DNA of 7,225 bases from Actinomycetota bacterium (GCA_009924725.1 RFRA01000055.1:1-7225), one strand, 5' to 3'. Counted from the stretch's first letter, positions 1-6,456 are shown. The notes: generated by a model from the sequence alone, not told the origin. Numbers and translations: made by a program.

Positions 1-1
1 G

Positions 2-712
2 AGTGGTGAAGAAATTCGCACCTTCTTGGTTAAGACTTCGAAAACTCCAATGCCACAGCCGCTAGAGTATTTAATCGCCGATGTTGCTAAGAAACACGGT
101 AAGTTGCGAGTTGGTAATACTTCTAGCTTTATTCGTTGCGAAGATACTTCGCTCATTGCCCAAATCATGAGTGACAAACGACTTGATGTTCTTTCGTTAA
201 GAAAAATTGCTGCTGAAGTTTTAATCTGTGATTTAGATGCTGCTGATGCTATGAATGTCTTGCGCAATGCGGGCTACTTACCAGCAGCTGAAGCAAGTAA
301 CGGGGCCTTAATCACTGGCCATCGTTCGCATCGCGCGAAAGCAAAACCTAAACCACCTCGGGTAATTGGTGAAATTGATCCACCAACAGAATCAACTCTC
401 TCTGCTGCGGTGCGCTCAATCAGAGCTGGTGAAAAATCTAGCCATAAGCAGAGCAAAATTCGTGATTCAGCAGCAAACGCTCTAGGTTCATTGCCACGAA
501 CTACCGCAAATGAAACTATGGATCTTCTGGCGATTTATGTCGAAAAACAACAAGCGCTTTCAATTGGTTATGCCGATAACAATGGCGCAGTTTCGCATCG
601 AATTGTTGACCCCATAAAAATCTCGGCAGGTGCCTTGGTGGCTCGAGACCATGCCACGGGCGAGATGCAAAGCTTTCGAATCCCGCGTATTACGGGGGTC
701 GCACCGCTATGA
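2..712 (+). CDS. Helicase-associated protein (XPB/Ssl2 N-terminal-like domain plus WYL-like tail), C-terminal part, 5' end outside window
   Basis: The frame is open to the left edge, so this is the last ~236 residues of a longer protein. The TTG at 26 is internal: the residues before it (SGEEIRTFL) continue the family pattern. The segment at about 47-250 (key stretch PLEYLIADVAKKHGKLRVG) resembles the helicase XPB/Ssl2 N-terminal-like module (Helicase_C_3) of actinobacterial proteins encoded beside XPB. A basic, Pro-rich linker (RSHRAKAKPKPPR) follows. The last ~65 residues look like a WYL-type sensor fold (LSIGYADNNG, then VDPIKIS, then a terminal FRIPRITGV). WYL domains in other proteins bind ligands or nucleic acid and control effectors, so a role as XPB partner or regulator is plausible but inferred. 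Its stop overlaps the next start by 4 bp (ATGA), which suggests translational coupling. Confidence 0.85.
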   Translation, partial: SGEEIRTFLVKTSKTPMPQPLEYLIADVAKKHGKLRVGNTSSFIRCEDTSLIAQIMSDKRLDVLSLRKIAAEVLICDLDAADAMNVLRNAGYLPAAEASNGALITGHRSHRAKAKPKPPRVIGEIDPPTESTLSAAVRSIRAGEKSSHKQSKIRDSAANALGSLPRTTANETMDLLAIYVEKQQALSIGYADNNGAVSHRIVDPIKISAGALVARDHATGEMQSFRIPRITGVAPL

Positions 713-1824
713 CCGACGCCCAAAGTGCCAAATACGGCAGACTTAACCCCATGTCCGACCTCATGCTCAGCGCTCTCGAAACCTTAGTTCGATGTGAGTC
801 CCCCACCGAAGATCTTGCTGCTTGTCGTGAAGTTGTCGAAGTCGCCAGTTCTATCGCCGCTGATGTTTTAGGAACACCAGCACAGATTCGTGAAATCGAG
901 GGTCGCCCGGTTTTCTGGTGGGGCGATGCTAAACCTGAGATTGTATTACTTGCGCATTTAGATACCGTTTGGCCAAAAGGTTCTTACCAGCCACTATTTG
1001 AAATTAATGGCGATGTAATTCGCGGGCCCGGAACTTTCGATATGAAAGTTGGTTTCTTGCAAGCGCTCTTTGCACTTAAGGGAATCAACGGTTCAGTTGC
1101 GCTTATTGCAACTACAGATGAAGAAACTGGTAGCCACGCATCACGCAATTTAATTAAAGAGCTTTCGCAGAACGCCAAAGCGGTCTTAGTTCTTGAAGCA
1201 TCTCTTGATGGCAAAGTTAAAACTGGTCGCAAGGGAACTTCGATGTACCAAGTCAAAGTCCATGGTCGTGCCGCGCATGCTGGTCTTGAACCCGAAAAAG
1301 GAATTAACTCAACTGTCGAAATTTCGCATTTGGTTTTACAACTTGCTGCCTTAGAAGAATCTGAGCATGGCACAACTGTTGTGCCAACCATGTTAAGTTC
1401 CGGCACTACAACTAACTCGGTACCAGATTTAGCTGTTTTGGATATTGATGCTCGCTCATATTCAACTAGTGAACTTATTCGAGTTGATGCAGCAATAAAA
1501 GCTTTACAGCCAATTAATTCGGATGCCCGAATTGAGGTTATTGGTGGCTTAAATCGCCCACCGCTAGAACCAGCTGCCACAAAAGCGCTATATGAACGAG
1601 CTGAAAAAGTTGCCGCAATAATTGGAATTCCAGTACTTGGTCACGCCTCAGTTGGGGGTGCTAGCGATGGCAACTTTGCAGCAGCCGCTGGCGCTCAAGT
1701 GCTAGATGGTTTAGGCGCTATTGGTGGCGGCGCGCATGCGCTCACTGAATGGGCAAGCGTTAGCGCAATGCACCAACGAACTGACTTCCTGCACGCCTTT
1801 ATAAAGGACTTATTAAATGACTGA
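709..1824 (+). CDS. M20-family metallo-carboxypeptidase (glutamate carboxypeptidase/CPG2-like)
   Basis: This 371-residue protein has the full di-zinc M20A motif set. HLDTVW carries the metal ligand H83 and catalytic-site D85; GPGTFDMKVG carries bridging D111; TTDEETGS carries the general base E138 and metal ligand E139. E163 in VLEAS is the acidic second-metal ligand, and H343 in GGGAHALTEW is the last His ligand. The lid/dimerisation domain spans about 176-285, with H190 in AAHAG. There is no signal peptide, so it should be cytoplasmic. Relatives remove C-terminal amino acids, often Glu, from peptides or N-acyl amino acids; the substrate here cannot be told. The ATG at 709 overlaps the upstream stop and has GGGGG about 10 bases upstream. 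An alternative in-frame ATG lies at 751. The end overlaps the XPB start by 8 bp. Its place inside a repair-helicase operon is odd. Confidence 0.92.
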   Translation: MTDAQSAKYGRLNPMSDLMLSALETLVRCESPTEDLAACREVVEVASSIAADVLGTPAQIREIEGRPVFWWGDAKPEIVLLAHLDTVWPKGSYQPLFEINGDVIRGPGTFDMKVGFLQALFALKGINGSVALIATTDEETGSHASRNLIKELSQNAKAVLVLEASLDGKVKTGRKGTSMYQVKVHGRAAHAGLEPEKGINSTVEISHLVLQLAALEESEHGTTVVPTMLSSGTTTNSVPDLAVLDIDARSYSTSELIRVDAAIKALQPINSDARIEVIGGLNRPPLEPAATKALYERAEKVAAIIGIPVLGHASVGGASDGNFAAAAGAQVLDGLGAIGGGAHALTEWASVSAMHQRTDFLHAFIKDLLND

Positions 1825-2341
1825 TGGCCCGCTGATTGTCCAGAGCGACAAAACGCTGCTCTTAGATATTGATCATCCGGGCTCGGTTGAATGCCGCAGA
1901 GCTATTGCACCTTTTGCTGAACTCGAGCGTTCGCCAGAACATATTCACACTTATCGGCTGACCAATTTAGGTTTATGGAATGCCCGCGCTGCCGGTCATG
2001 ATGCAGAGCAAGTGATTGATACTTTGATTAAATATTCGCGCTACGCCGTTCCGCACTCATTATTAGTTGATGTAGCCGAAACCATGTCGCGTTACGGTCG
2101 GTTGCGATTAGAAGCTGACCCAGTTCATGGATTGATTTTGATCACCAAAGACAGCGCTGTTCTTGAAGAAGTTATTCGCGCTAAAAAAATTGCACCACTT
2201 CTTGGTGTTCGTATTGATAAAGAAACTGTGGCGGTTCATCCCAGCCAACGTGGCGCAATTAAGCAATCCTATTGCGTCTTGGTTGGCCGGCTGAAGATTT
2301 CGCTGGCTACGTCGATGGTCAAGCACATGAAATTGCCTTAG
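1817..2341 (+). CDS. XPB N-terminal fragment (damage-recognition/Helicase_C_3-like region), truncated by frameshift
   Basis: As written, this frame codes for 174 residues. Residues 1-150 are genuine XPB N-terminus: MTDGPLIVQSDKTLLLDIDH, then APFAELE, the HIHTYRLTNLGLWNARAAG block, and a helical module (LLVDVAETMSRYGRLRL to KKIAPLLGVRI) of the same type as in the gene at 2-712. The last 24 residues (from SYCVLVG) match nothing in the family. They are simply the wrong-frame reading of the sequence that encodes LRLGWPAED in the other frame, and they end at TAG 2339-2341. Without its ATPase core this fragment could at most bind DNA or a partner. The SD-like AAAGGACT and the 8-bp overlap with the M20 gene support translation from ATG 1817. 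Confidence 0.75.
   Translation: MTDGPLIVQSDKTLLLDIDHPGSVECRRAIAPFAELERSPEHIHTYRLTNLGLWNARAAGHDAEQVIDTLIKYSRYAVPHSLLVDVAETMSRYGRLRLEADPVHGLILITKDSAVLEEVIRAKKIAPLLGVRIDKETVAVHPSQRGAIKQSYCVLVGRLKISLATSMVKHMKLP
2264..2272 (+). other. Frameshift point in xpb
   Basis: The zero frame encodes ...AIKQ up to 2266, and the -1 frame encodes (I)LLRLGWPAED from 2266/2269 on. Fourteen bases separate the Q codon from the Gly codon at 2281, where the family has five residues (15 bases), so one base is missing or one must be read twice. The local sequence AAGCAATCCTATTGCG has no homopolymer longer than two. It also has no X XXY YYZ slippery heptamer, which argues against programmed -1 frameshifting. Confidence 0.8.
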
Positions 2342-3465
2342 TTCAGAAAGATTGGAAAATTCGCCCGTACCAAGAACTAGCTGCTGAAGGTTTCTGGCAT
2401 GGTGGCTCAGGTGTTGTGGTACTTCCATGTGGTGCCGGAAAAACGATTGTTGGTGCGGCTGCAATGGCACATGCCAAAGCAACAACCTTGATTTTAGTAA
2501 CCAATACGGTTGCTGCACGTCAGTGGCGTGATGAATTACTAAAGCGCACCACGCTAAATGAAGATGAGATTGGTGAATATTCAGGTGCTAAGAAAGAGAT
2601 CAGGCCAGTAACTATTGCTACCTACCAAGTTATGACCAAGAAGAAGAATGGCGTTTACGCGCACTTAGACCTCTTCGATACGCATGACTGGGGTTTGATT
2701 ATTTACGACGAAGTTCACTTATTGCCGGCACCAATTTTTCGCTTTACTGCCGATATTCAGTCACGTCGTCGCTTAGGTTTAACTGCAACTTTAGTTCGTG
2801 AAGATGGCATGGAAGGCGAAGTCTTTAGCTTAATTGGCCCGAAACGCTTTGATGTGCCGTGGAAAGAGATTGAATCTCAGGGGTACATCGCCCCTGCAGA
2901 ATGTGTTGAAGTACGCGTAAATCTAACTGAAGCTGAGCGCATGTTGTACGCAACTGCCGAACCTGAAGAACGTTATCGCTACTGCTCTACCACGGCCACT
3001 AAACGCAAAGTTGTTGAAGCGCTAGTTGAACGTCATGCCGAAGACCAAGTTTTGGTTATTGGTCAGTACATTTCACAGCTTGATGAACTCTCCGAAGTTC
3101 TTGGTGTCCCGCTAATTAAAGGTGATACTCCCGTTAAAGAGCGCGAACGGCTATTTGCTATGTTCCGTACTGGTGAAATCAAGTGTTTAGTGGTTTCTAA
3201 AGTTGCTAATTTCTCAATAGATTTACCAGATGCCACGATTGCAATTCAAGTTTCTGGTGCATTTGGTTCTCGCCAAGAAGAAGCCCAACGATTAGGTCGT
3301 ATCTTGCGACCTAAGTCAGATGGACGTGGCGCTATATTTTATTCGGTAGTTTCTCGAGACACTGTTGATCAAGACTTCGCTCAAAACCGCCAACGGTTCT
3401 TAGCTGAACAGGGTTACTCTTATCGAATTATTGATGCTGACGATGTTTTTCAAGGGAAGATCTAA
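2266..3465 (+). CDS. XPB SF2 helicase core (two RecA-like domains), separated from its N-terminus by frameshift
   Basis: This holds the complete superfamily 2 core of XPB. Numbered in the restored 549-residue protein: Walker A LPCGAGKT (GAGKT 206-210); motif Ia LVTNTVAARQW; Walker B DEVH (298-301), where E is the catalytic glutamate; motif III TAT (323-325), followed at once by R-E-D (328-330), the RED motif typical of XPB. A thumb-like insert follows around ESQGYIAPAECVEVRV. The second RecA domain has VVSKVANFSIDLPD (motif V) and QRLGRILRP (motif VI, arginine finger region, 491-499). The frame opens after the TAA at 2260-2262. The only plausible start near the domain is TTG 2272, which lacks a convincing SD, so independent translation looks poor. 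The last 38 bp overlap the convergent glutaredoxin gene. Confidence 0.8.
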   Translation: MLLRLGWPAEDFAGYVDGQAHEIALVQKDWKIRPYQELAAEGFWHGGSGVVVLPCGAGKTIVGAAAMAHAKATTLILVTNTVAARQWRDELLKRTTLNEDEIGEYSGAKKEIRPVTIATYQVMTKKKNGVYAHLDLFDTHDWGLIIYDEVHLLPAPIFRFTADIQSRRRLGLTATLVREDGMEGEVFSLIGPKRFDVPWKEIESQGYIAPAECVEVRVNLTEAERMLYATAEPEERYRYCSTTATKRKVVEALVERHAEDQVLVIGQYISQLDELSEVLGVPLIKGDTPVKERERLFAMFRTGEIKCLVVSKVANFSIDLPDATIAIQVSGAFGSRQEEAQRLGRILRPKSDGRGAIFYSVVSRDTVDQDFAQNRQRFLAEQGYSYRIIDADDVFQGKI

Positions 3466-3679
3466 ATCGCACTAGATCTACTCTAAACATATCGTGATGT
3501 ACCCCATCGATATGAATTACCGGAACCTCTTCGCCATATTTATTAATTAATTCTTCATTTCCATCGATAAAAATCTTTTCAATCTCGAAATCCAATTCCG
3601 CCTCAACTGATTCCAAAGTTTCTAGAGCTACATCGCAAAGGTGACAGTTCTTTCTAGAGTAAACAGTTACCACTGTCAC
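3428..3679 (-). CDS. Glutaredoxin-family thiol-disulfide protein
   Basis: This 83-residue protein has a glutaredoxin-like thioredoxin fold. It has an N-terminal strand VVTVYSRKN, then the redox motif C12-H-L-C15, then a helix (DVALETLESVEAEL). The strand FEIEKIFIDG follows, then the conserved V-P53-V with the presumed cis-proline, then IHIDG. The CHLC motif and short length match the glutaredoxin-like family common in bacteria (Glrx_3/DUF836 type), not thioredoxin (CGPC). It probably reduces disulfides or mixed thiols in the cytoplasm; in actinobacteria the reducing partner may be mycothiol, which is inference. The GTG start overlaps the upstream gene's TGA by 4 bp (GTGA), and GGAG lies 9 bases upstream. 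The 3' end runs 38 bp into convergent xpb. Confidence 0.88.
   Translation of the reverse strand: MTVVTVYSRKNCHLCDVALETLESVEAELDFEIEKIFIDGNEELINKYGEEVPVIHIDGVHHDMFRVDLVRFRSSLEKHRQHQ
3458..3479. repeat. 7-bp inverted repeat (AGATCTA-N8-TAGATCT) at the xpb stop codon
   Basis: AGATCTA at 3458-3464 and TAGATCT at 3473-3479 are perfect reverse complements around an 8-base loop, starting within the last codons and stop of xpb. The stem is AT-rich and no T-run follows, so it is a poor intrinsic terminator. It lies in the region where the converging xpb and glutaredoxin transcripts overlap or meet, so a weak punctuation role is possible. Chance is also possible. Confidence 0.4.
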
Positions 3680-4029
3680 TTCTTCTTACTCCGGTTTTTA
3701 GTTATTGCGCGATCAATAAGTTCTTGGGCTATCAAAGTTGCATCATTCTTTGCGCGATAGGCATTCTTCTCGAGATCCTTTAGAACTGCTTCAGCGGTAG
3801 TTTTGGTGACGGTTGCAACCATGGGACCGTATTTTTTAGCAAATAGAGAGTGGGCAACTTCGCCAATTGCTCGCGCTAAATCTTCGCGAGCTTCATCTAG
3901 CGTTGGTTCAGGTCGAGAATTTCCGGCTGATTTCTGCATAGAAATCGCGGGTTCTTGGCGCAGCCGATTAAATACTTCGGAGTAATCCGAGAGGTCATTC
4001 TCACTGGAAATTTTAGGCTGAGCGGTCAT
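3676..4029 (-). CDS. Hypothetical protein, small helical, co-transcribed with glutaredoxin
   Basis: I do not recognise this 117-residue protein. The first ~40 residues are polar and probably disordered (ISSENDLSDYSE, later GNSRPEPT). From about 43 onward the sequence is strongly helical and amphipathic (DEAREDLARAIGEVAHSLFA, then VTKTTAEAVLKDLEKNAY, then DATLIAQELIDRAI). It ends in a basic tail (KNRSKKK), which might contact nucleic acid. There are no Cys, no signal peptide and no membrane segment. ATG 4029 is the only reasonable start, because an in-frame TGA lies just upstream. AGGGTGAG about 11 bases before the ATG can serve as a ribosome binding site at slightly long spacing. It is the first gene of a two-gene unit with the glutaredoxin-like protein, to which it is coupled by GTGA. 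Confidence 0.75.
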   Translation of the reverse strand: MTAQPKISSENDLSDYSEVFNRLRQEPAISMQKSAGNSRPEPTLDEAREDLARAIGEVAHSLFAKKYGPMVATVTKTTAEAVLKDLEKNAYRAKNDATLIAQELIDRAITKNRSKKK

Positions 4030-4050
4030 GGGTCAATCATCTCACCCTGA

Positions 4051-4065
4051 TAGCGTTGCGCAATA
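4051..4065 (+). promoter_or_regulatory. Probable -10 element (TAGCGT) of a leaderless promoter for the secreted protease
   Basis: TAGCGT at 4051-4056 fits the actinobacterial TANNNT -10 consensus and is preceded by TG one base upstream (CTGATAGCGT, extended -10-like). Eight bases lie between it and ATG 4065, which would put the transcription start at or next to the ATG. No Shine-Dalgarno sequence is seen before 4065 or before the in-frame TTG 4056. No good -35 box is visible. Any upstream elements would lie inside the divergent gene starting at 4029. Confidence 0.45.
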
Positions 4066-6455
4066 TGTGGGGCAGATCCAGCACAAACAGAGCGAAAACA
4101 AGTATCGCTCTCCTTTCGGCTGCCTTAATCGCATCAACGCTACTAACGCCAACCGCGCAAGCTCAGGTTCGAGTTCGACCTTCAACAGTTTGGGGTCATA
4201 CTTTTGCTGGAACTTCAGCGCCGACGGCCAATTCAACAACAGCCAAGAGTGCACCATCTGCAAATTTAGAGAAACTTTCAAAATTTGTCGTTACCTATAA
4301 CTCATTTCCAAATTGGGCTCGGACCGAAGTTCAAGCAGCGCTAGATACCTGGGCGGTAAATTTTAAATCTTCCGTTGACATTACGGTCACTGCTACCTGG
4401 GGTCGAAGTGCAAATAGCGATGTTCTTGGTAGTGCCCGACCAGGTAGTTACTTTGCGGGATTTATTGGCGCACCTGATTCCACCCTTTGGTATCCATCAG
4501 CTCTTGCTAATGCCCTCGCTGGAAAAGATTTAGATCGAGATAATGCTGAAATAATTATTCAAGTTAATTCAGCAGCTAACTGGAATCAACGCGGAGACGA
4601 CAAACCGCGAACTACTGAATACGACCTAGAGTCAGTGATTTTGCATGAAGTTGCACATGGCTTAGGTTTCTTATCTACCGATGTTTTGGATAAATTTTTT
4701 GGATACGGCAGCATTGATCAACCCACGCCATTTGATGCCTATATCCAGACTCCCGATGGCCGTCGTTTAGCAGATATCCCAACTCCATCGCTGGAATTGG
4801 GAAAGATACTTACTTCGCCACTTTTTTGGATTGGTGAAAATGGTAAGCGTGCAAATGGTGGCGAGAAAGTAAAGATGTACACACCAGCGACTTACGAGCC
4901 TGGTTCATCAGTAAGCCACTTAGACGAGAGTACTTTTTCAAAGAGTGGAATTAATGCGGTAATGACTCCAAATCTGGATGCGGGCGAAGTTTTTCACCAG
5001 CCCGGCCCACTTTTGTTGGCCATGATGGAAGATATGCGCTCAAAACCTCCTGTTGGTCTAGCTGTAAGCGTTCCTGATGCGCCTCGAAATGTTGAAGCGT
5101 TGATTGGAAATCAAAGCGCCATCATTACCTTTGATCCGCCCGCTAATGCACGTGCGGCGCAAGTTACTGCTTACACAGTCAAGAACTTAAAAACTTCACT
5201 AACTGTTAGTGGCACCTCTAGCCCAATAGTTGTTACGGGTCTCAAAAATGGCACCCCTTATTCCTTTGCAGTAACTGCTCAAAACGCATTAGGAACTTCA
5301 GTCGAAGCCATCACTAAATCGATAATTCCGCAAGCTGTTTGGAAAACTGCCCCAGTTGATTTAACAAATGATGGCCGTGATATCGCAACCACTACCTTTA
5401 ATGGCAAACCAATTATTGTTTTCACAGATGCAGTTAAAGGTACTTTAAAGATCGCAACTTGGAACGGTTTAGTCTGGAAAAAAACCACCGTAGATGGTGC
5501 AGGTGGAAGTGCTGGTCGCACTAAAAATAAAATCGCAGGACATATCTCGCTTTGCACCTCAGGAGTTGGCGTAAATCAGAAATTACATATTTTCTATCCC
5601 GATGCAGTAGACCGAGATTTGAGATACTCACAATACGACGGAAATACCTTTATTTTTGAAATCATTGACGGCAATGGTCCTACTATCCAGAATTATGAGA
5701 TTCCAGATCGGGTTCGTACCGGCAGCGATGTCAGCGTTAGCAATGCTTGCGCAATCACTCCAGCCGGTATTTCAGTCTTCTACCGAGACGAGAGCCAGGG
5801 AATTTTGTTAGGTGCTACCAAGCGAATAAACACTACAAAATGGGTTTACGAGTTAATTGATGGTGATCGCAAAACCGATAATCGCAGTACCGGCGATGTT
5901 GCCTTCCACTTAGCTGCCTACGTAACAAAGTCGACGACCCATATTGTTTACGACTCGGTCTTAGTTATAAATCAAAAACGTGACATTACTTCGGGTGAAG
6001 TTCGATACGCGACTCGCAGTGGTGTATCTCCCAATAGTTGGACCTACACAACTCTAGACCAAGCCGAAAATGGCATACCTGTGGCTGGCTTTGACGTTGC
6101 AATTGCGCCTGAAAAAGCGGGAATTCGAATGGTCTGGATCGCGGCCAGCACAAATTCCGCACCAGTTCCAAATCAGATTAGAAGCACTTTTGTCGGAAAA
6201 ACCCAAGAGATTACGACAGCCACTATCGATAGCTATGGCACTCCAGGGGCGCGTATTTCGCTCGAAAATGGCGAGTTGATTCTGAACTGCGAAATGCGTC
6301 TTTGCTCGATAAATCTTGCCCAACCTAATAACCCAATTCGCTTGGTCACCTCAGTGCAAACCACTGAACCAGGACATGGCCTCTTTGTTACCATTGAAAA
6401 GAAAAGATTTTTGTTAGCGGCGCTAGATCGCCGAATCGCTTTTATCGCAGCTTAA
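4065..6455 (+). CDS. Secreted zinc metalloprotease (metzincin/leishmanolysin-like) with FnIII and C-terminal beta-propeller-like region
   Basis: The protein has 796 residues from ATG 4065. TTG 4056 would add three, but it overlaps the likely -10 box. A Sec signal peptide comprises a basic n-region, a core about 12-28 (IALLSAALIASTLL) and AQA before a cleavage near A33. The catalytic domain spans about 70-330. It includes LWYPSALANALAG, then H194-E-V-A-H198-G-L-G-F (zinc ligands H194 and H198, catalytic E195). About 87 residues later come SHLDE (H285, candidate third ligand) and AVM300TP (candidate Met-turn), as in M8 leishmanolysins; position 204, the usual metzincin ligand, is Ser. DLDRDN (155-160) looks like a calcium loop. 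FnIII follows at about 337-422, then five ~60-residue beta repeats at 425-770. There is no LPXTG or C-terminal membrane segment. It probably degrades extracellular protein; the substrate is unknown. Confidence 0.88.
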   Translation: MWGRSSTNRAKTSIALLSAALIASTLLTPTAQAQVRVRPSTVWGHTFAGTSAPTANSTTAKSAPSANLEKLSKFVVTYNSFPNWARTEVQAALDTWAVNFKSSVDITVTATWGRSANSDVLGSARPGSYFAGFIGAPDSTLWYPSALANALAGKDLDRDNAEIIIQVNSAANWNQRGDDKPRTTEYDLESVILHEVAHGLGFLSTDVLDKFFGYGSIDQPTPFDAYIQTPDGRRLADIPTPSLELGKILTSPLFWIGENGKRANGGEKVKMYTPATYEPGSSVSHLDESTFSKSGINAVMTPNLDAGEVFHQPGPLLLAMMEDMRSKPPVGLAVSVPDAPRNVEALIGNQSAIITFDPPANARAAQVTAYTVKNLKTSLTVSGTSSPIVVTGLKNGTPYSFAVTAQNALGTSVEAITKSIIPQAVWKTAPVDLTNDGRDIATTTFNGKPIIVFTDAVKGTLKIATWNGLVWKKTTVDGAGGSAGRTKNKIAGHISLCTSGVGVNQKLHIFYPDAVDRDLRYSQYDGNTFIFEIIDGNGPTIQNYEIPDRVRTGSDVSVSNACAITPAGISVFYRDESQGILLGATKRINTTKWVYELIDGDRKTDNRSTGDVAFHLAAYVTKSTTHIVYDSVLVINQKRDITSGEVRYATRSGVSPNSWTYTTLDQAENGIPVAGFDVAIAPEKAGIRMVWIAASTNSAPVPNQIRSTFVGKTQEITTATIDSYGTPGARISLENGELILNCEMRLCSINLAQPNNPIRLVTSVQTTEPGHGLFVTIEKKRFLLAALDRRIAFIAA
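6418..6433. terminator. Weak candidate hairpin terminator inside the 3' end of the protease gene
   Basis: CGGCG (6418-6422) and CGCCG (6429-6433) can pair around a 6-base loop, and a TTTTA run begins about seven bases later. The convergent stops are only 1 bp apart, so any terminator must lie inside a coding end. The short stem and displaced T-run make this tentative. Confidence 0.2.
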
Positions 6456-6456
6456 G

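Larger units (their letters stand above)
1817..3465 (+). pseudogene. xpb: DNA repair helicase XPB, frameshifted (N-terminal and helicase parts in different frames)
   Basis: Read across a single -1 shift near 2266, this locus gives a 549-residue protein, close to the length I recall for the mycobacterial XPB homologue (about 540). The first frame runs in register with the family through VHPSQRGAIKQ (Q150, codon 2264-2266). The second frame takes over with LLRLGWPAEDFAGYVDG and continues to the end. With one base restored, or one base re-read, the spacing between the two blocks fits the family exactly. XPB is an ATP-dependent 3'-5' SF2 helicase/translocase that opens DNA in repair; its bacterial role is less defined than in eukaryotic TFIIH. 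All helicase motifs are present and no other lesion is seen, so the break is either recent or a sequence error. The start at ATG 1817 has AAAGGA 8-9 bases upstream. Confidence 0.82.

Noticed and set aside
26..28. TTG as the real start of the first gene
   Set aside because: The frame is open upstream to the window edge, and the residues before TTG fit the family, so the gene is cut by the window.
984..1580. 198-codon antisense open frame within the M20 gene
   Set aside because: The coding strand shows a complete motif-bearing M20 peptidase. The antisense product has a composition typical of a shadow frame and no recognisable motif.
2272..2274. TTG as a true independent start of the helicase core
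   Set aside because: No convincing ribosome binding site precedes it, and the family sequence continues upstream in the same frame (LL before it). The zero-frame stop lies ~70 bases downstream, so ordinary reinitiation is unlikely.
2258..2285. Programmed -1 ribosomal frameshifting to make full-length XPB
   Set aside because: There is no slippery heptamer, no homopolymer and no obvious stimulatory hairpin close downstream. XPB is normally encoded in one frame. A one-base deletion or sequence error explains the data more simply.
4056..4058. TTG as start of the secreted protease
   Set aside because: It overlaps the likely TAGCGT -10 box and has no ribosome binding site. ATG 4065 gives a normal signal peptide. 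The three-residue difference cannot be settled from sequence alone.
4028..4300. 90-codon plus-strand open frame overlapping the protease start
   Set aside because: The product (GQSSHPDSVAQYVGQ...) is low-complexity Ser/Asn-rich, whereas the overlapping frame encodes a clear signal peptide and mature protease.
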